From: Poronia punctata
Lineage: Eukaryota > Ascomycota > Sordariomycetes > Xylariales > Xylariaceae
Assembly: GCA_022579005.1 (NCBI GenBank)
Contig: MU401469.1
Location: 124,001-188,000, forward strand
Direction: 5' to 3'
DNA: 64,000 nt
Numbering within the stretch: position 1 is the first letter of the stretch; each line of letters begins with the position of its first letter. Below are positions 1 through 10,674 of this stretch, piece by piece. Both the position numbers and the translations under genes were made by a program. The notes under the pieces were generated by a model, which was not told where the DNA came from, did no database searches, and saw only the letters and a list, made by a program, of their open reading frames with translations.

Positions 1-287
1 ACCGGAGATATTCAGAGCTCGGCTTGTTTAGAGGCTGGAGTCATAGAGAAAATCCACCATATAAGTATAGAGCTTAGGCTTAGGTTAGAATAGACACTAC
101 ACCAGGCATAGATCGATTGAAGAAGCTATGCGCTAAGAAAATAAACTTGATAAGACAAAAACTCTAATAAATATCATATGGGCGCCAAACACCTATCATA
201 ACCATTCCCAGCCTTGAGTATCATATGAACCTGTACAAGCATTTGTCTGCCGTCACAGACAAAGTGATTCTAGTAACGAAGCGCGTT
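1..287. other. intergenic, left edge
   Basis: Lies downstream of MED21. I see no coding signal, RNA gene or repeat here. Confidence 0.5.
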
Positions 288-934
288 TCACGGTCGCCGT
301 ATACTACAAATCACAGCGTCAAGTTTAGCCAGAGTCTTCTTCCGCTTATTAATCGCCTCTTGACGCTGCGCCTCGGCTACTTTGAGCTCCTCCTCCAATT
401 CACGGATATTGCGTTCCTGATCTTGCTCGCTGTTATCAAGACCGGGTAGGATCGAGATGAGCAACTCAATCTGTTGCTCTTTGGTGATGAGATCTCGAGC
501 AAGTTCGACTAATGCGGCTTGGAAGACATCTTCGGGATGAGGGTCCACTGCGGAAGAAAAGCGCGAGCGAATCATCAGCAGTACATTACATTACATATGA
601 GTGTCAGGTGAAAAGCGAGCGAGAGAAATAGAGGATGGATACTAAAAAATCTAGAAGCGAAACGAACCTTCTTGTTGATCAGCCTCCTGCTTGGGAATGA
701 CAACGATTTGATCCCGGGGTCCTAGGGTCTCTAGGCTGTGATGCTGGTTGATATAATTGGTGCAGGCGACGAACTGTTTGGCAAGCTGGTGAAGACATTG
801 GCCGTTAGCTACATGTAGGTATATATCACAGACAGAGACCATTCAAATCAGAGCGCTTTAGTGTTTATGGGGGATATGGGATGTGAAAATACCTGGTCAA
901 CAGCATCTTGCAGCTGCGTAAGTCTATCGCCCAT
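288..934 (-). CDS. MED21: Mediator complex subunit 21 (Med21/Srb7)
   Basis: Three exons on the minus strand, 934-893, 785-668 and 547-288, give 139 residues. Med21 is a small helical subunit of the Mediator middle module and forms a heterodimer with Med7; it works in the nucleus linking activators to RNA polymerase II. The protein opens MGDRLTQLQDAVDQ, continues LAKQFVAC and the ETLGP segment, then a long helix (about residues 55-135) with LPGLDNSEQDQE and EELKVAEAQRQEA, ending SIRRP, all typical of fungal Med21. Both junctions keep phase; the first intron has CTAAC about 16 bases before its CAG acceptor. The start is chosen because it restores the conserved N terminus. A (GTT)12 tract lies 34-70 bases upstream of the ATG and a miniature inverted-repeat element about 150 bases upstream. 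Confidence 0.93.
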
Positions 935-967
935 GTTGAGAGAGAGCTCGTACAAAACGTCCGCAAA

Positions 968-968
968 G

Positions 969-1004
<36 letters not shown>
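968..1004. repeat. (GTT)12 microsatellite in the MED21 leader
   Basis: About twelve perfect GTT units. Read on the MED21 sense strand this is an AAC/CAA repeat just before the start codon, probably in the 5' untranslated region. Confidence 0.9.
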
Positions 1005-1005
<1 letters not shown>

Positions 1006-1087
1006 AAACCAATCCCAAAACAACCCTAACCGTTGATGTGGTGAAGATGGCACTGGCAGACTTGAGCTTATATTGATATTCAGGTCC

Positions 1088-1475
1088 GATTCCCGATGCA
1101 CCATGTTCTGGTATCCGGACTGCGTCCTTAGCCTAATTTGGTAATTCACAGGCCACTATGCCCTACCTTTTACCTAAAGACGTATAGGTAGCAAAGCAGT
1201 TTAACAGGTACTAACTTAGAAATTACCTTTAAGTATAACATGTATATAGGTAATACCTTTTAATAATTTTAAATTATTATTCCTTTTAATATTAAATTTA
1301 AAAAACTATAAAATACATTTTTTTAACTTGTATTAAACAATAGACCTAACAGTTTTTTTAATTATTTAATATATACATTTTTAATTAATAAATAAAGCAA
1401 AAGAGGTAACTTTATAGGCTACTAGATTAGGTTAAAGACGCAGTCCGGATACTAAAACATGGTGCATCGGAAATC
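1088..1475. mobile_element. MITE-like miniature inverted-repeat element
   Basis: The ends are inverted repeats of about 55 bp. Left, 1088-1142, includes CCGATGCACCATG and GTATCCGGACTGCGTC. Right, 1421-1475, gives the same strings after reverse complementing. Nearly all differences in the first 45 bp are C/T or G/A transitions. The roughly 280-bp interior is AT-rich and has no reading frame. The size, terminal inverted repeats and empty core fit a non-autonomous DNA transposon, possibly touched by RIP. I could not find a clear target-site duplication, so the exact ends are uncertain by several bases and the superfamily is unknown. Confidence 0.75.
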
Positions 1476-1849
1476 TGGGGCAATATTGTTAGTAGGGCTA
1501 CTTTATGTCGTACTTGCTTTAAGCGGTACTTTTGGGTACTTACGTCCAAGTTAAACCTATATGCAGTCTAGCGTGCTGGCGTATCAAGAGTAGCTAGGCC
1601 CCGATACGGTAAGGCTTGACCTGCAGGTACATGACCTAGTACATATTAGGTACTGCCGTACTCAAATACAAGGGCATCAATACTTCTTGCCTGGAAACCA
1701 AAATGCTATCGTACTGGATCGGCCAAAAATCTTCATATATCTACCTATCTATATGTAAACAGCTTGAAGCCTCAAAAACATCGGAAACGGGCGAACCATC
1801 TTTAAATTACGGATAGTCCGACGTGGTACAAACAAAGTCGGGATGCGGA
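1476..1849. other. intergenic, upstream of RRG7
   Basis: About 370 bases between the MITE-like element and the RRG7 start. Contains short TAGGTA-type strings; no gene or clear regulatory site seen. Confidence 0.4.
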
Positions 1850-2677
1850 ATGTGGCGGTTTTCCATCAGTCGCAGCAGGAGCGTGCTCAGCTTACAATCC
1901 CTCAAGCGCCCCAGTAACTGCAGGTGCATAGACATATCAGATTCACACCACCATCAGCACGCATCACGACTATTCACCTCAGGCGCGCTTCATTACCCAG
2001 AAGCACCAAGCAAGGACCAGCACCACGATGTAGCCTCTTACGTGGCCTACGCCCAACGCACAGGGCTAGACCCCGAATCCAACGTCTTCATCGGGACCTA
2101 TTACGAATACGCCGTAGCCGCGGCCCTGCATCGGCTAGGATTCCATCTCCGCCGCATAGGCGGCCAATCTGACAAAGGAATCGACCTTCTCGGAACATGG
2201 AATGTTCCCTCTACGCCGGAAGACCTGCCTTTGCGCGTGCTTCTCCAGTGCAAGGCGTATGCGGCAGCCAAGTCCTCCAGGGTCGGTCCCCAGATGATCC
2301 GCGAGCTCGAGGGCGCATATCTAGGCGCACCCTCTGGATGGAGAGGTTCAGGGGTCGTTGGGCTTCTCGTTGCCCAACGACACGCGACGAAAGGTGTTAG
2401 GGAGGCTTTATCGCGGAGTCGTTGGCCTTTGGCTTACGTGTGTTGTTCCAAGGATGGGAATCTTGAACAGATGCTGTGGAATTCACGAGCCGAAGATGAG
2501 GGGCTCGAGGGGATGGGCGTCACTGCTAGTCTGTCTAAGAATGATCGTCATGGGGACTCCCAAAGGCTCGTTTTGACGTGGAAAGGACGGCCTTATACGT
2601 CTACTTGTTCGGCTAAAGAGCTGGAGGGCGACGAGTGTGCGGAAGGGTCCAGCGCTGGCGCTACACCCGAGGGTTGA
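1850..2677 (+). CDS. RRG7: Required for respiratory growth protein 7-like (Rrg7, DUF2034)
   Basis: A single exon of 275 residues. Rrg7 is a fungal mitochondrial protein needed for respiratory growth and belongs to the restriction-endonuclease-like (Mrr-type) fold. The first about 50 residues are rich in Ser, Arg and Lys with few acids, as expected for a mitochondrial presequence. The core begins near residue 80 (FIGTYYEYAVAAALHRLGF), followed by GGQSDKGIDLLG with Asp112 and LLQCKAY with Gln133 and Lys135. This D...QxK arrangement is the active-site pattern of PD-(D/E)xK nucleases in Mrr-like proteins. Frame is open nine codons further upstream but only from a GTG, so the ATG at 1850 is chosen. 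A nuclease activity for Rrg7 is an inference from the fold. Confidence 0.85.
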   Translation: MWRFSISRSRSVLSLQSLKRPSNCRCIDISDSHHHQHASRLFTSGALHYPEAPSKDQHHDVASYVAYAQRTGLDPESNVFIGTYYEYAVAAALHRLGFHLRRIGGQSDKGIDLLGTWNVPSTPEDLPLRVLLQCKAYAAAKSSRVGPQMIRELEGAYLGAPSGWRGSGVVGLLVAQRHATKGVREALSRSRWPLAYVCCSKDGNLEQMLWNSRAEDEGLEGMGVTASLSKNDRHGDSQRLVLTWKGRPYTSTCSAKELEGDECAEGSSAGATPEG

Positions 2678-3482
2678 ACATACAGAGTTTGAGCCGCGCT
2701 GATAATAATTGAATGAGAGGGCAAGCAAACATAACCAGAACCATGCCATGGGGCCGAACCGTTGGCAGCCACCCGTGCAACTCTAACAACTTGGGAGCTT
2801 GTTGTTCTCTGAATAGTTCGGGTTTGGCCACAGGCCGCGATTTATATACAATATTGGCAAAATACGCAATGCCACAGGAGAGCACAAAAATCCAGCCACC
2901 ACCGCAGTTAACTGGGCATCACCTGAACCATGGACTAGCAAAACGATATTGGAATACAATGCTCGCAGGGGTCGAGCCGATGTTAGGCAATCTACAGGGA
3001 GGAAGGTATGAACTGCATGTTTTGCACTCTTATATTAAGGGTACTGGTGTAGCCTTGCGGCGCTAAGCATGCCTGTCTAGGCTGTATATAACATTCGAGG
3101 TATGTAAATCTAAACATGATGTAGAGTAAAAGCTGCCCAACGAGCAATACTATGAATAACCAAAGTAATAACCAACGCGAAATGTTGCAACGTGACGACT
3201 GTAGAACCCTTGAATGACTTGCGTTCGCTTAGCATCAACCCATTCATGTGAGGCGTGGTATATCGGGATGCGTATGCTTTCATTCCACCGTTTATGTGGC
3301 TGGTAATTTGCGTCCCTTACAAAAACCCTGGATGGAAGCCGAGGCACATTGACGAAGATTCGTTGGACGAGACTAGACCCGAGTGACGATCACTGCAGAT
3401 GCTAAAATAGCCGAAACCCGAAAAGGTGTGTATCGTAGCCTTGATCGAGTATTGGGGAGTTGAAAGCTAGTCGGCAAAGGAC
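2678..3482. other. intergenic between convergent genes
   Basis: About 800 bases between the 3' ends of RRG7 and the minus-strand gene that follows. No recognisable coding sequence or repeat seen. Confidence 0.45.
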
Positions 3483-4016
3483 TCAATCATCCCACATAGC
3501 GGCCCTCGCCCGTTCGGCCTCTTCTTTCCGTTTCCGTTCCGCTTCCCGTTCTTCTTCTCGCCTCTTACGCTCCTTCTCACGCAAGGCACGGTCGTACGCC
3601 CTCTGTTCTTCGGTCATTCTCGGCGCACGCACGCCAAGCGCGCTAGCAATCATGCGTCTCGCGACCGCATCCGTCTTCTCAGGCCGTCTAGGCCCACTGT
3701 CGTCTTGCGGGGTCTCGAAGCCGTAGCCCACCCCACCGGTGGTACCGGCTGCTAGCCAAGGCGCGTTGTTGGTCACCTCTCCATTGGGTCCGAGACGTTT
3801 TTCCGACGGGCTTAAGGGCGTCGGTGGAGGGGCAGCTACGCCCTCGCGGTCGTCTGGTTGTGCGGAAGGGGTCACCGGTTCGACCTCGGAGACATCGCTC
3901 TCTTCGTCCTCCCACGAGTCGACCACGACTTGCTTTTTGGACTTAGATTTTGGCCTGGGGGGGTTGAGGGACAGTTTTGTCATCGCGTTCGTTGCTTGCG
4001 TTGTTGCCGACATCAT
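3483..4016 (-). CDS. small charged coiled-coil protein, conserved-looking, function unknown
   Basis: One exon, 177 residues. The N-terminal half is disordered and rich in Ser, Pro and acidic residues (DSWEDEESDVSEVEP). The middle has a Gly/Ala patch (AAGTTGGVGYGF). From about residue 108 a helical segment begins RRPEKTDAVARRMIASALGV and leads into a highly charged Arg/Glu/Lys coiled coil ending AMWDD. This layout recalls a family of small fungal proteins of unknown role, but I cannot name it with confidence. There is no signal peptide or membrane span. Two ATG codons lie in tandem at the start (4016 and 4013); either could be used. The protein is probably cytosolic or nuclear. Confidence 0.75.
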   Translation of the reverse strand: MMSATTQATNAMTKLSLNPPRPKSKSKKQVVVDSWEDEESDVSEVEPVTPSAQPDDREGVAAPPPTPLSPSEKRLGPNGEVTNNAPWLAAGTTGGVGYGFETPQDDSGPRRPEKTDAVARRMIASALGVRAPRMTEEQRAYDRALREKERKRREEEREAERKRKEEAERARAAMWDD

Positions 4017-5227
4017 GATGCTGTATTTGCTTGTGGTGGAAATACTACGGTATTGTCGGGATGTCCGGGAATGCCTCTGTATATTGATTCCGTATAACGA
4101 AACAGCCGGCTTGTCTTGGGCTGCTTATAGTAGGATTGTATAAAAATGTAATAATGGCCGCGGGGTAGCTTTAAATGCTTGCAAGCCAAATAAACCAAAG
4201 TGATTAAAGATCTTCGGATCCAATTTGTTAAGATGTTTTGAGTATCTTAACGTCAATGCATTTAAGACGCTAGACCCTGGGGAAAGAGTTTGATAAAGTC
4301 TGGCTATAGATAGGTATATGTGTATTGGGATGGTGATTGAGGAGAGAAGGATAATAAAATCGAGAATTCAAGCGGCCAAGGTCTGAAGAAGTATAACAAA
4401 GTGGGAGAAAGGTGTGGGATGATTGTGTAAACTTATAGTGTGGGGTCAATTCTAGAACGGACTCATGCAAAAAGGTATAGCGTCTCCACTTCCCCACGAT
4501 CTCGGTACACGTATTAAGTGCTACCAAGAAAATCTGTAGATACAGCCCCACTGAACGCTTCTCAAAACCTTGAAACATTTCCTGACTGTGCCCCATCCTT
4601 GTAAGTTGTACGAGAAACTTTGAGTTCAACTGTCGGTTGGGTTATCGATCTTGCAGAAAGCTATGGGCCCAGGCAACAGTAATAGAATGATACCTCCCAG
4701 TGCGAACGTAAGGTAGTAGGCATAGCTTCGTGTACCTACTTAATCTACAACTATTCTAGTACCTATTTTTGGCTTTTAAAACGCAGCTGCGCCCCCTACC
4801 CATAAGAATGTCGTATTGCTACACGCATCCTACTCGTAGTAACCCGAAACGCCCCAGTGGTTGCAGAGCAACCCCTGTGTATTATCTACGTATGCTTTGA
4901 TAGAAAAGATAACAACCGCTTTGATCTAAAAGACAAGGGAACCTCGATGAAAACGACAGTCTCTGTACCTGGCTCACCTTTCTTTGAGGAACCCCTCATG
5001 GATCTGGCTAACAAAGGTGATGTCATCACTTATGAAACAACCGAGCACATGTGAATGGGCCTGTTTTTCACTGATAAGAAGCTAAAATACTCCCGAATGT
5101 CCCTCGCTCGAGTGACTTGCTGAAAGACCCAACTGACCCCCAAACTAGACTAAAAACCAAAACCCGAAGCGATCAACAACACTCTGACACTATCAACGCA
5201 CCACAACCCGCACATCAGCAAAGATCT
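4017..5227. other. intergenic, divergent promoters
   Basis: About 1.2 kb between two divergently transcribed genes. Contains one copy of the dispersed 9-mer TACTCGTAG at 4831-4839. No coding sequence I can support. Confidence 0.45.
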
Positions 5228-5638
5228 ATGACAACCATGTCCTCAAACTCGACAACGATGGCTGTATGGGCCAAATGCGCTAACCACGTCCAGACTGCCA
5301 GCGCAGCTCTCAGCACGATCTTTGATAAGAGAAAGCGGACAGTATTCGGTGAAATGCCTACACCCGTGTTGCTCCGGTTGGTATGGGCACTTACCCTCCG
5401 ATTTCTTATCATCCTGGCGGCGATTAAACTAATCCTCTCGGTAACTGCGCTAGCCCGGAAATATGCCCGAAGATATGCTCCGGAATTTTGCGCGACGCCT
5501 GCCATAGCATTTATGGTCTTTGGCTTCATTTACTTCCCTGAAGCGGCTGCCGTATTATTGTCGTGCTACATGATTATGACCACTTTCGTCAGAGAGCCTG
5601 TTTTCAAAAGATCGAATCAAAAGAAAGGTAAGTTGTGA
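5228..5638 (+). CDS. small two-span membrane protein, unknown function
   Basis: 136 residues from the ATG at 5228. The reading frame is open further upstream, but that stretch reads like a 5' leader (rich in A and C, no conserved features). After a Ser/Thr/Ala-rich N terminus there are two hydrophobic spans at about residues 54-76 and 90-115, separated by a basic loop (ARKYARRYAPEF). The tail is basic (FKRSNQKK). A strong splice donor, GTAAGT, starts at 5628 in the last codons; splicing to TATAG at 5758 would replace the last residues with A-F-L-K and a stop at 5772. The protein then ends in lysines, which can act in ER retention. Family not recognised. Confidence 0.55.
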   Translation: MTTMSSNSTTMAVWAKCANHVQTASAALSTIFDKRKRTVFGEMPTPVLLRLVWALTLRFLIILAAIKLILSVTALARKYARRYAPEFCATPAIAFMVFGFIYFPEAAAVLLSCYMIMTTFVREPVFKRSNQKKGKL

Positions 5639-5772
5639 ACATGGCACTTTGCGATTTACGCGCCTCTGTCTATCTTCCTCTTTTCCGCCGAGTACGCCGT
5701 CATTTATTCTCGCCTTGTTTAAACCACTACTTTAGTATTGTTTAATCACCTATTATAGCCTTTTTGAAGTAA

Positions 5773-6346
5773 TATGTTTGAAAACAAACCTGTTCCCCCT
5801 TATACCTATTCCACTCTCTCATCTTAACCTACATCAAGCCTCAGTGACTTGCAGTAAATCAGGTAGCCTTGTCATGAGGTTCAGGACTCGGTGGCCTGTG
5901 TGTAGATCTGGTATTGTCCGAGCTCCTAACAAGAGGAGGAAAACACATATCTGGGGGCGAATAAGGGCAGGTAGATGGCTTCCATAAACTTAATAGAAAC
6001 TTAATATACTCTCACCACATGTGGTTCATTGTCGAAGGCTGTTCTAGCCAGCTGAGATGTATAGTGCATTGTGAATGTAATCCCCGGCTGCCAATCATCG
6101 CAAGGGTGATATCGGCCACACGATAAAGGGTTCGACTGAACTGGCCATGAAGGGATCTCCCGGCTCTTAGTAACGCATAGAGAACCATAACCGGCAGCCT
6201 CTGCGAGGTCTTCCTACCGTACTTGACCCCTTCACTTTATGTTCGGATTGGCGTCGTTCGAGATGATCAATGGTTCGAAATCCAATTCCATGCGCTATAT
6301 GCTAGATGATAGATGTATTGGGGGGTTGAGAATGACCCAGCAATTT
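5773..6346. other. intergenic between convergent genes
   Basis: About 570 bases between convergent 3' ends. No coding signal or repeat seen. Confidence 0.45.
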
Positions 6347-6975
6347 CTACTCTCGCTGTAAAACCACCAGCAAGCCCATTATTCCCAGCATAACTGTCTT
6401 CAACCATGGGTGTTCGCTCAACATAATAGTAACGTAACCGACAAACGGTATATAACCGACCACGCTGCCAATGATATCTTTCCGCTCCAGGTAGTCCTGG
6501 CCTCGGGCATAAAGCTCGGTATCGTCCGCGGCATTGTTGTCGCCCTTGGTTAACAACTTCGCATGCTCCCCAGTACCGAACTTGCGCACAATGCGATGGA
6601 CGATAGGTATGTCCTTGCCCTTCACATTGTATACGACCACCTCGCCCACGTCCGTCTCGGCTACCAGATTGCGATTCCAGAGGAACAGGAGATCACCGCG
6701 TTGGAAGGCCGGTTCCATGGATCCGGAGAGGACGACGACGATGGGTGACGGCGAATCCGCGGCTATAGAGAAACCTTTCCACATCTACCGTTACGAAACA
6801 AGTTAGCAAGTACTTTCGAGCAAAGTGAATACATAATTTCTTTCTTGTTGCGACAACAAGTTGATGCGCAAGGACATCCAAGCACAGCACGTACCATGAA
6901 AGCCGTGGATAAAACAAGGGCGAAATTTAGCAGCTGTGCGGCTGCTTGCCGCGGGTTTTGGAGACTGGACAGCAT
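6347..6975 (-). CDS. SEC11: Signal peptidase complex catalytic subunit Sec11
   Basis: Two exons, 6975-6895 and 6784-6347, give 172 residues. Sec11 is the serine protease subunit of the ER signal peptidase complex and removes signal peptides from secretory and membrane proteins. Exon 1 supplies the N-terminal membrane anchor ([18 protein letters not shown], about residues 14-33). Exon 2 starts MWKGFS and carries [14 protein letters not shown] with catalytic Ser49, the IVHRIV box with His90, and [10 protein letters not shown] with acidic candidates Asp109 and Asp115. A second hydrophobic span lies near residues 149-168. The intron has GTACGT at the donor, GCTAAC as branch site and TAG at the acceptor. 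Length and motifs match fungal Sec11 throughout. Confidence 0.96.
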
Positions 6976-8205
6976 TGTTGATTGACTGCCGTTCGATAAT
7001 TTCGGTATAAGAGGGTGAAATGTACTCAGTATATGCTGGCCTCGGTGGTGAAATGAGAAATTGCGTCGCTTGAGGCCAGCTGGTACACCAATGGCTGCTG
7101 AATTAGGTATCCTCCTCTTTTCAGGACAGAGAGAGGTACGATGGAGTTTCTTGAGTTACGTGGAAGCTGGAAAATGACAGGTTGTCGGACAAGGGTAGAT
7201 CTATCTGCTAGGAACATTGAGAAAGGTACCGCGCTAGTAGCCTTAGCTTGCCATAGTCTAACCGGATATAGTTTAGAATATCCGACAATAGTTTGTTAGG
7301 TAAGCACACTGTACCTGTACGAGTAACTACCTCTTGCCAGATCAAGATACAACGGTCGAGACTCGACAACCTTTAACCTTCTGTTTGTTATAAGACTCAA
7401 GAGTAGTGGAATAAGTAAAGTCACTTTTATATGACTGCAGTACTGGTAATGTAATTTTCCCTTACTCCAGTAACACCCCGTAGTTAACATAATAAGCTAC
7501 TTTTTTCCATTTCACGTTGCCTGCTTTCAAATATGTTGCTTTGGAATGCTTTCCTCAGTTTGTCGTGTACCACATCCGTAGATCACATCACAACCTGTTG
7601 TCCGTTCGATCTTAAATGCCATCTGTCTCATTAGGGAATAGTACCCGATATGATGGAGAAGCCACGTACTAGATAATGCTGGGCAATGGATCAAGTGCCC
7701 ACCATCTTGGTTATATGCCCAGCCAGCGTCGTCTACCTAGTTCCGGAGTCGTCCAACAGTCCAACCCAGGTATTAGAAGAAGCTAGGTTCATTTATATGA
7801 CGGTGTGGACATCTAATAAGTCTGACTCCTACTTCGAGGCAAGTACTACGAGTCCCTCCCACTGCCTCCTTCCCGTGCCATAAAGAAGAAACCGTGGTTC
7901 GTCGCACCTCCCTTTGGGTATTATGACATAGCGATAGGTACTTCCTTCCGTCCAAGAGCCTTCACTTTTACGCTCGGCTTGTCATATACCACCCTTGAAT
8001 CCTGTACCTATCCAGCACCCAGCCTACGTTTCTTGTTCACCCTCCATTCTCTGCACCTCTTCCACGGAGTACTTCCAACCTTCGGCCCCAATACTCTCTG
8101 TTGTATGACCTTCTATGACCTATTAAATACTCATAATTGAACTCAGGCTCGCACTCCTCTTCAGCATTTGGCCAAGTATCACTGTGAGACTTAGCCTCTG
8201 CAACA
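6976..8205. other. intergenic, divergent promoters
   Basis: About 1.2 kb between SEC11 and the divergent membrane-protein gene. No gene, RNA or obvious repeat seen. Confidence 0.4.
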
Positions 8206-9496
8206 ATGCCGGTGGAAACTACACCCCTTTTAAGACAGTTCTCGGGTGATCAAGCTCCTCCCCGGGGTGACAGCCATGTTAGTGCTCTCAGAATGGTAGC
8301 TAGCATGTAAAGATGATCCTAACAAACACAGCCAATCACCTTACGAGCTTGTCACTCGGCATGGAGAGCCATCGGTCCCACGATTCTATTCATTATCCGA
8401 GCAATCTTGGCTTCATACTTGACATCTGTCGCCGGCGTAGCCCTCAAGTATAAACTCGATACTGAGGATGAACATACTGCTTGGCGTATACCCTTTCAGT
8501 TCTCGACCGTGTCATTCGTCCTCCAGTGGATATACCATATGCTGACCATGGTCAGTCACCCCTGTGCTACTTGTACGAAGTGATTTCTGGCTTTCCTATT
8601 TTCTGACAGAACGATGATTTATAGATCTGGACGGGAATGCATACTTTCGCCCCAAATTCTGCCGAGACGCAAGAGGACAGCTCAAGCTCAGCCTTCCTAG
8701 ATCGCCTCCACCAAATCGCTTCCCCTCCTCAGCAGATTACCGAGGCTAAGCGATTCAGCTTCAGCATGTTCTATACCATCTCTCATGTTTTCACCTTGCT
8801 GAACACGCTCATCTACTGGGCCGTTCTTGTCCCATCCGGTCATGGTGGATTCAGGCTCCCGGAGATACCACACCACCACCATCAGCCTGGCAATAGCACT
8901 GTCGTCTTTTATAACCCAAGTAAGTGCCATCGGCACGTGTAGGCGAAACTGGCCCCATTCATCTTGACATCCTTATGTGAACTGGAAAATACTTACTTGA
9001 CTATAGACAAAGGACTGTTTGAAGAAGACGGCGTTAAAGCGTTCAGCATCCTCAATATATGGAGCATTACGGCTGTCATAGCTTTCTTGGAGATGGGATT
9101 TCTCAACAGCATTCGTCGTCAAACAGTATGTCCCACTGCTCAACTCGGTTAACTTGTGATACAGACTGACAGAAACCCCAAAATAGCCGGTCGTATGGCA
9201 TGTTATTGGGACCATTGTCGCAAGCGGTTTGTATATTGCCTGGGCCGGACTCGGCAAGGCTGCTTCAGGTCACTGGGGGTTGTTTTTCCTCGATCCGAAG
9301 CTCATGGGTAATTCCACAGGGGCCGCTGTCGCCTCGGCTATTGCCTTTATCGTGGTGTCACCATCTGGTAAGTTTTGTTATCTCCATTGCGCCTCCAGTC
9401 TGGGCACGATGTTGACCGTGCATAGTTTTTACATATATTTACGGCCTTATCGCAATGAGGGAGTCGTTGACGGCTGCCCACTGGGCGACATCATGA
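8206..9496 (+). CDS. six-exon polytopic membrane protein, unknown function
   Basis: Exons 8206-8277, 8332-8550, 8625-8919, 9007-9125, 9187-9367 and 9426-9496 join in phase to 318 residues ending AHWATS and TGA. All introns are 54-87 bases with GT...AG ends; the first has CCTAAC near its acceptor. No single reading frame covers much of it, so the gene is easy to miss. I see six likely membrane spans, at about residues 40-62, 80-102, 146-167, 207-228, 238-258 and 278-305. A His-rich loop (PHHHHQPG) lies between spans 3 and 4. The segment HVFTLLNTLIYWAVLVP resembles the TLLN...IYW pattern of AIG1/FAR-17a and rolling-stone-like membrane proteins, but this assignment is weak. The start gives a good leader context (CAACAATGCC). 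Confidence 0.72.
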
Positions 9497-10470
9497 AGAG
9501 GATAACGACAACTTATGACGGTCAGATAGGGGGCTCAAAAACGGCCGTGCATAGAGAGCTGCCCCATGACTATTGCCCATTGCACCACGAAACAATTATA
9601 GGCTCCTAAGGATGCAATAGATGGATTGAGAAGCCATTTTTTTGCTTTGGACTGCAGATACCGAATCAGCACTGGGGGCTTACGAGAGGATTGTGAACCC
9701 GGAAAGCCGGATTGAGAGAATGCGGGCTCCCCTATATCTTTATACCCCTATTTCTATATAAAGGCCCGATCAGTACTAAATACGTGGAACGGGGGAAACA
9801 GATTGCTAAAATTCACTGCGAATAACCCTTAACTGCCCTTTATAGTTCGTCCGATCAATGATTTTGAACTTTATGAGATAGACACGAGGGACGGCGAAAA
9901 TGACGGAGCCTGTCCCACTCCCTATTCTATTTGTCAATGTCTGCCGACTACATCCGCCGAGTTCCCCCAAGACGTCTTGAACCGGTACCAGCAACTCACT
10001 GGTAACTAGCAACCTTCTTTTCCTTTCAGCTATCTGTTTCCTTTCAAACTACCTCGATGCCAAATTGGTATCAAGTAGCATCACATACCTAAGGTACCTA
10101 GATAGGACTTTATCTCAACCACTTTGTGCCTAAGGCCCAAACCAAAATGACGTTGTTGACCTTATTTCGCCTTGGTAAGAACAAGTGATATTAGACATTA
10201 TGATCATAGCTGGCCAATTTGCCAACTTAGTTGCTGTTTGTATTGAATGCCTATTACGACGTAAGATACAGGGGAATAGAAGCAATATATATACGTAACC
10301 CTCCTGTCATTGCTCTGGGTGACGCTTTTCGGATAGGTTGTGGTTTGTTGATAGATGATGTGTCGGATTAGGAAACGGTTTACGGAGTTGTTTGCGGCAA
10401 AGGGTAGACAGGCACGACAGGTACGGTAGTCGAGTAGAATAAGGACCGGGGGTTACCCACTAATGGAACG
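9497..10470. other. intergenic, left flank of the transposon
   Basis: About 970 bases. No gene seen; contains short TAGGTAC-type strings. Confidence 0.4.
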
Positions 10471-10479
10471 CCACGCTTG
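10471..10479. other. target-site duplication, left copy
   Basis: CCACGCTTG here matches CCACGCTTA just outside the other end at 14084-14092. The one difference is a G-to-A change, itself RIP-like. If the element end is placed one base further out, the duplication is the 7-mer CACGCTT. Confidence 0.75.
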
Positions 10480-10674
10480 CACCGCAGATTTTCAACTCAT
10501 AGATTTTACTATCCAACTTAGTAGACTAGCCATATCTAGCGTAACCTGTATCTATATAGCTACTATACTTATTTTACACTAATTTTTTATACAAAAGTAA
10601 AATGTTTTTTATAAATTTATAAGACTTTTAAAAAACCTATAGTTAGTTATTTTTTAGTACATACTAGCACTTAC
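10480..10674 (+). repeat. left terminal inverted repeat
   Basis: Matches the reverse complement of 13889-14083 over about 195 bases. Shared strings include TAGACTAGC, ATCTAGCGTAACCTGTAT and TTAGTTATTTTTTA. Similarity fades near 10675. Confidence 0.85.

Noticed and set aside
1823..1849. Upstream start for RRG7
   Set aside because: The codon at 1823 is GTG; the first ATG in frame is at 1850 and already gives a suitable mitochondrial presequence.
6270..6282. GGTTCGAAATCC as a tRNA B box (and a similar string near 43538 on the minus strand)
   Set aside because: No matching A box at the right distance and no cloverleaf stems could be drawn around either.
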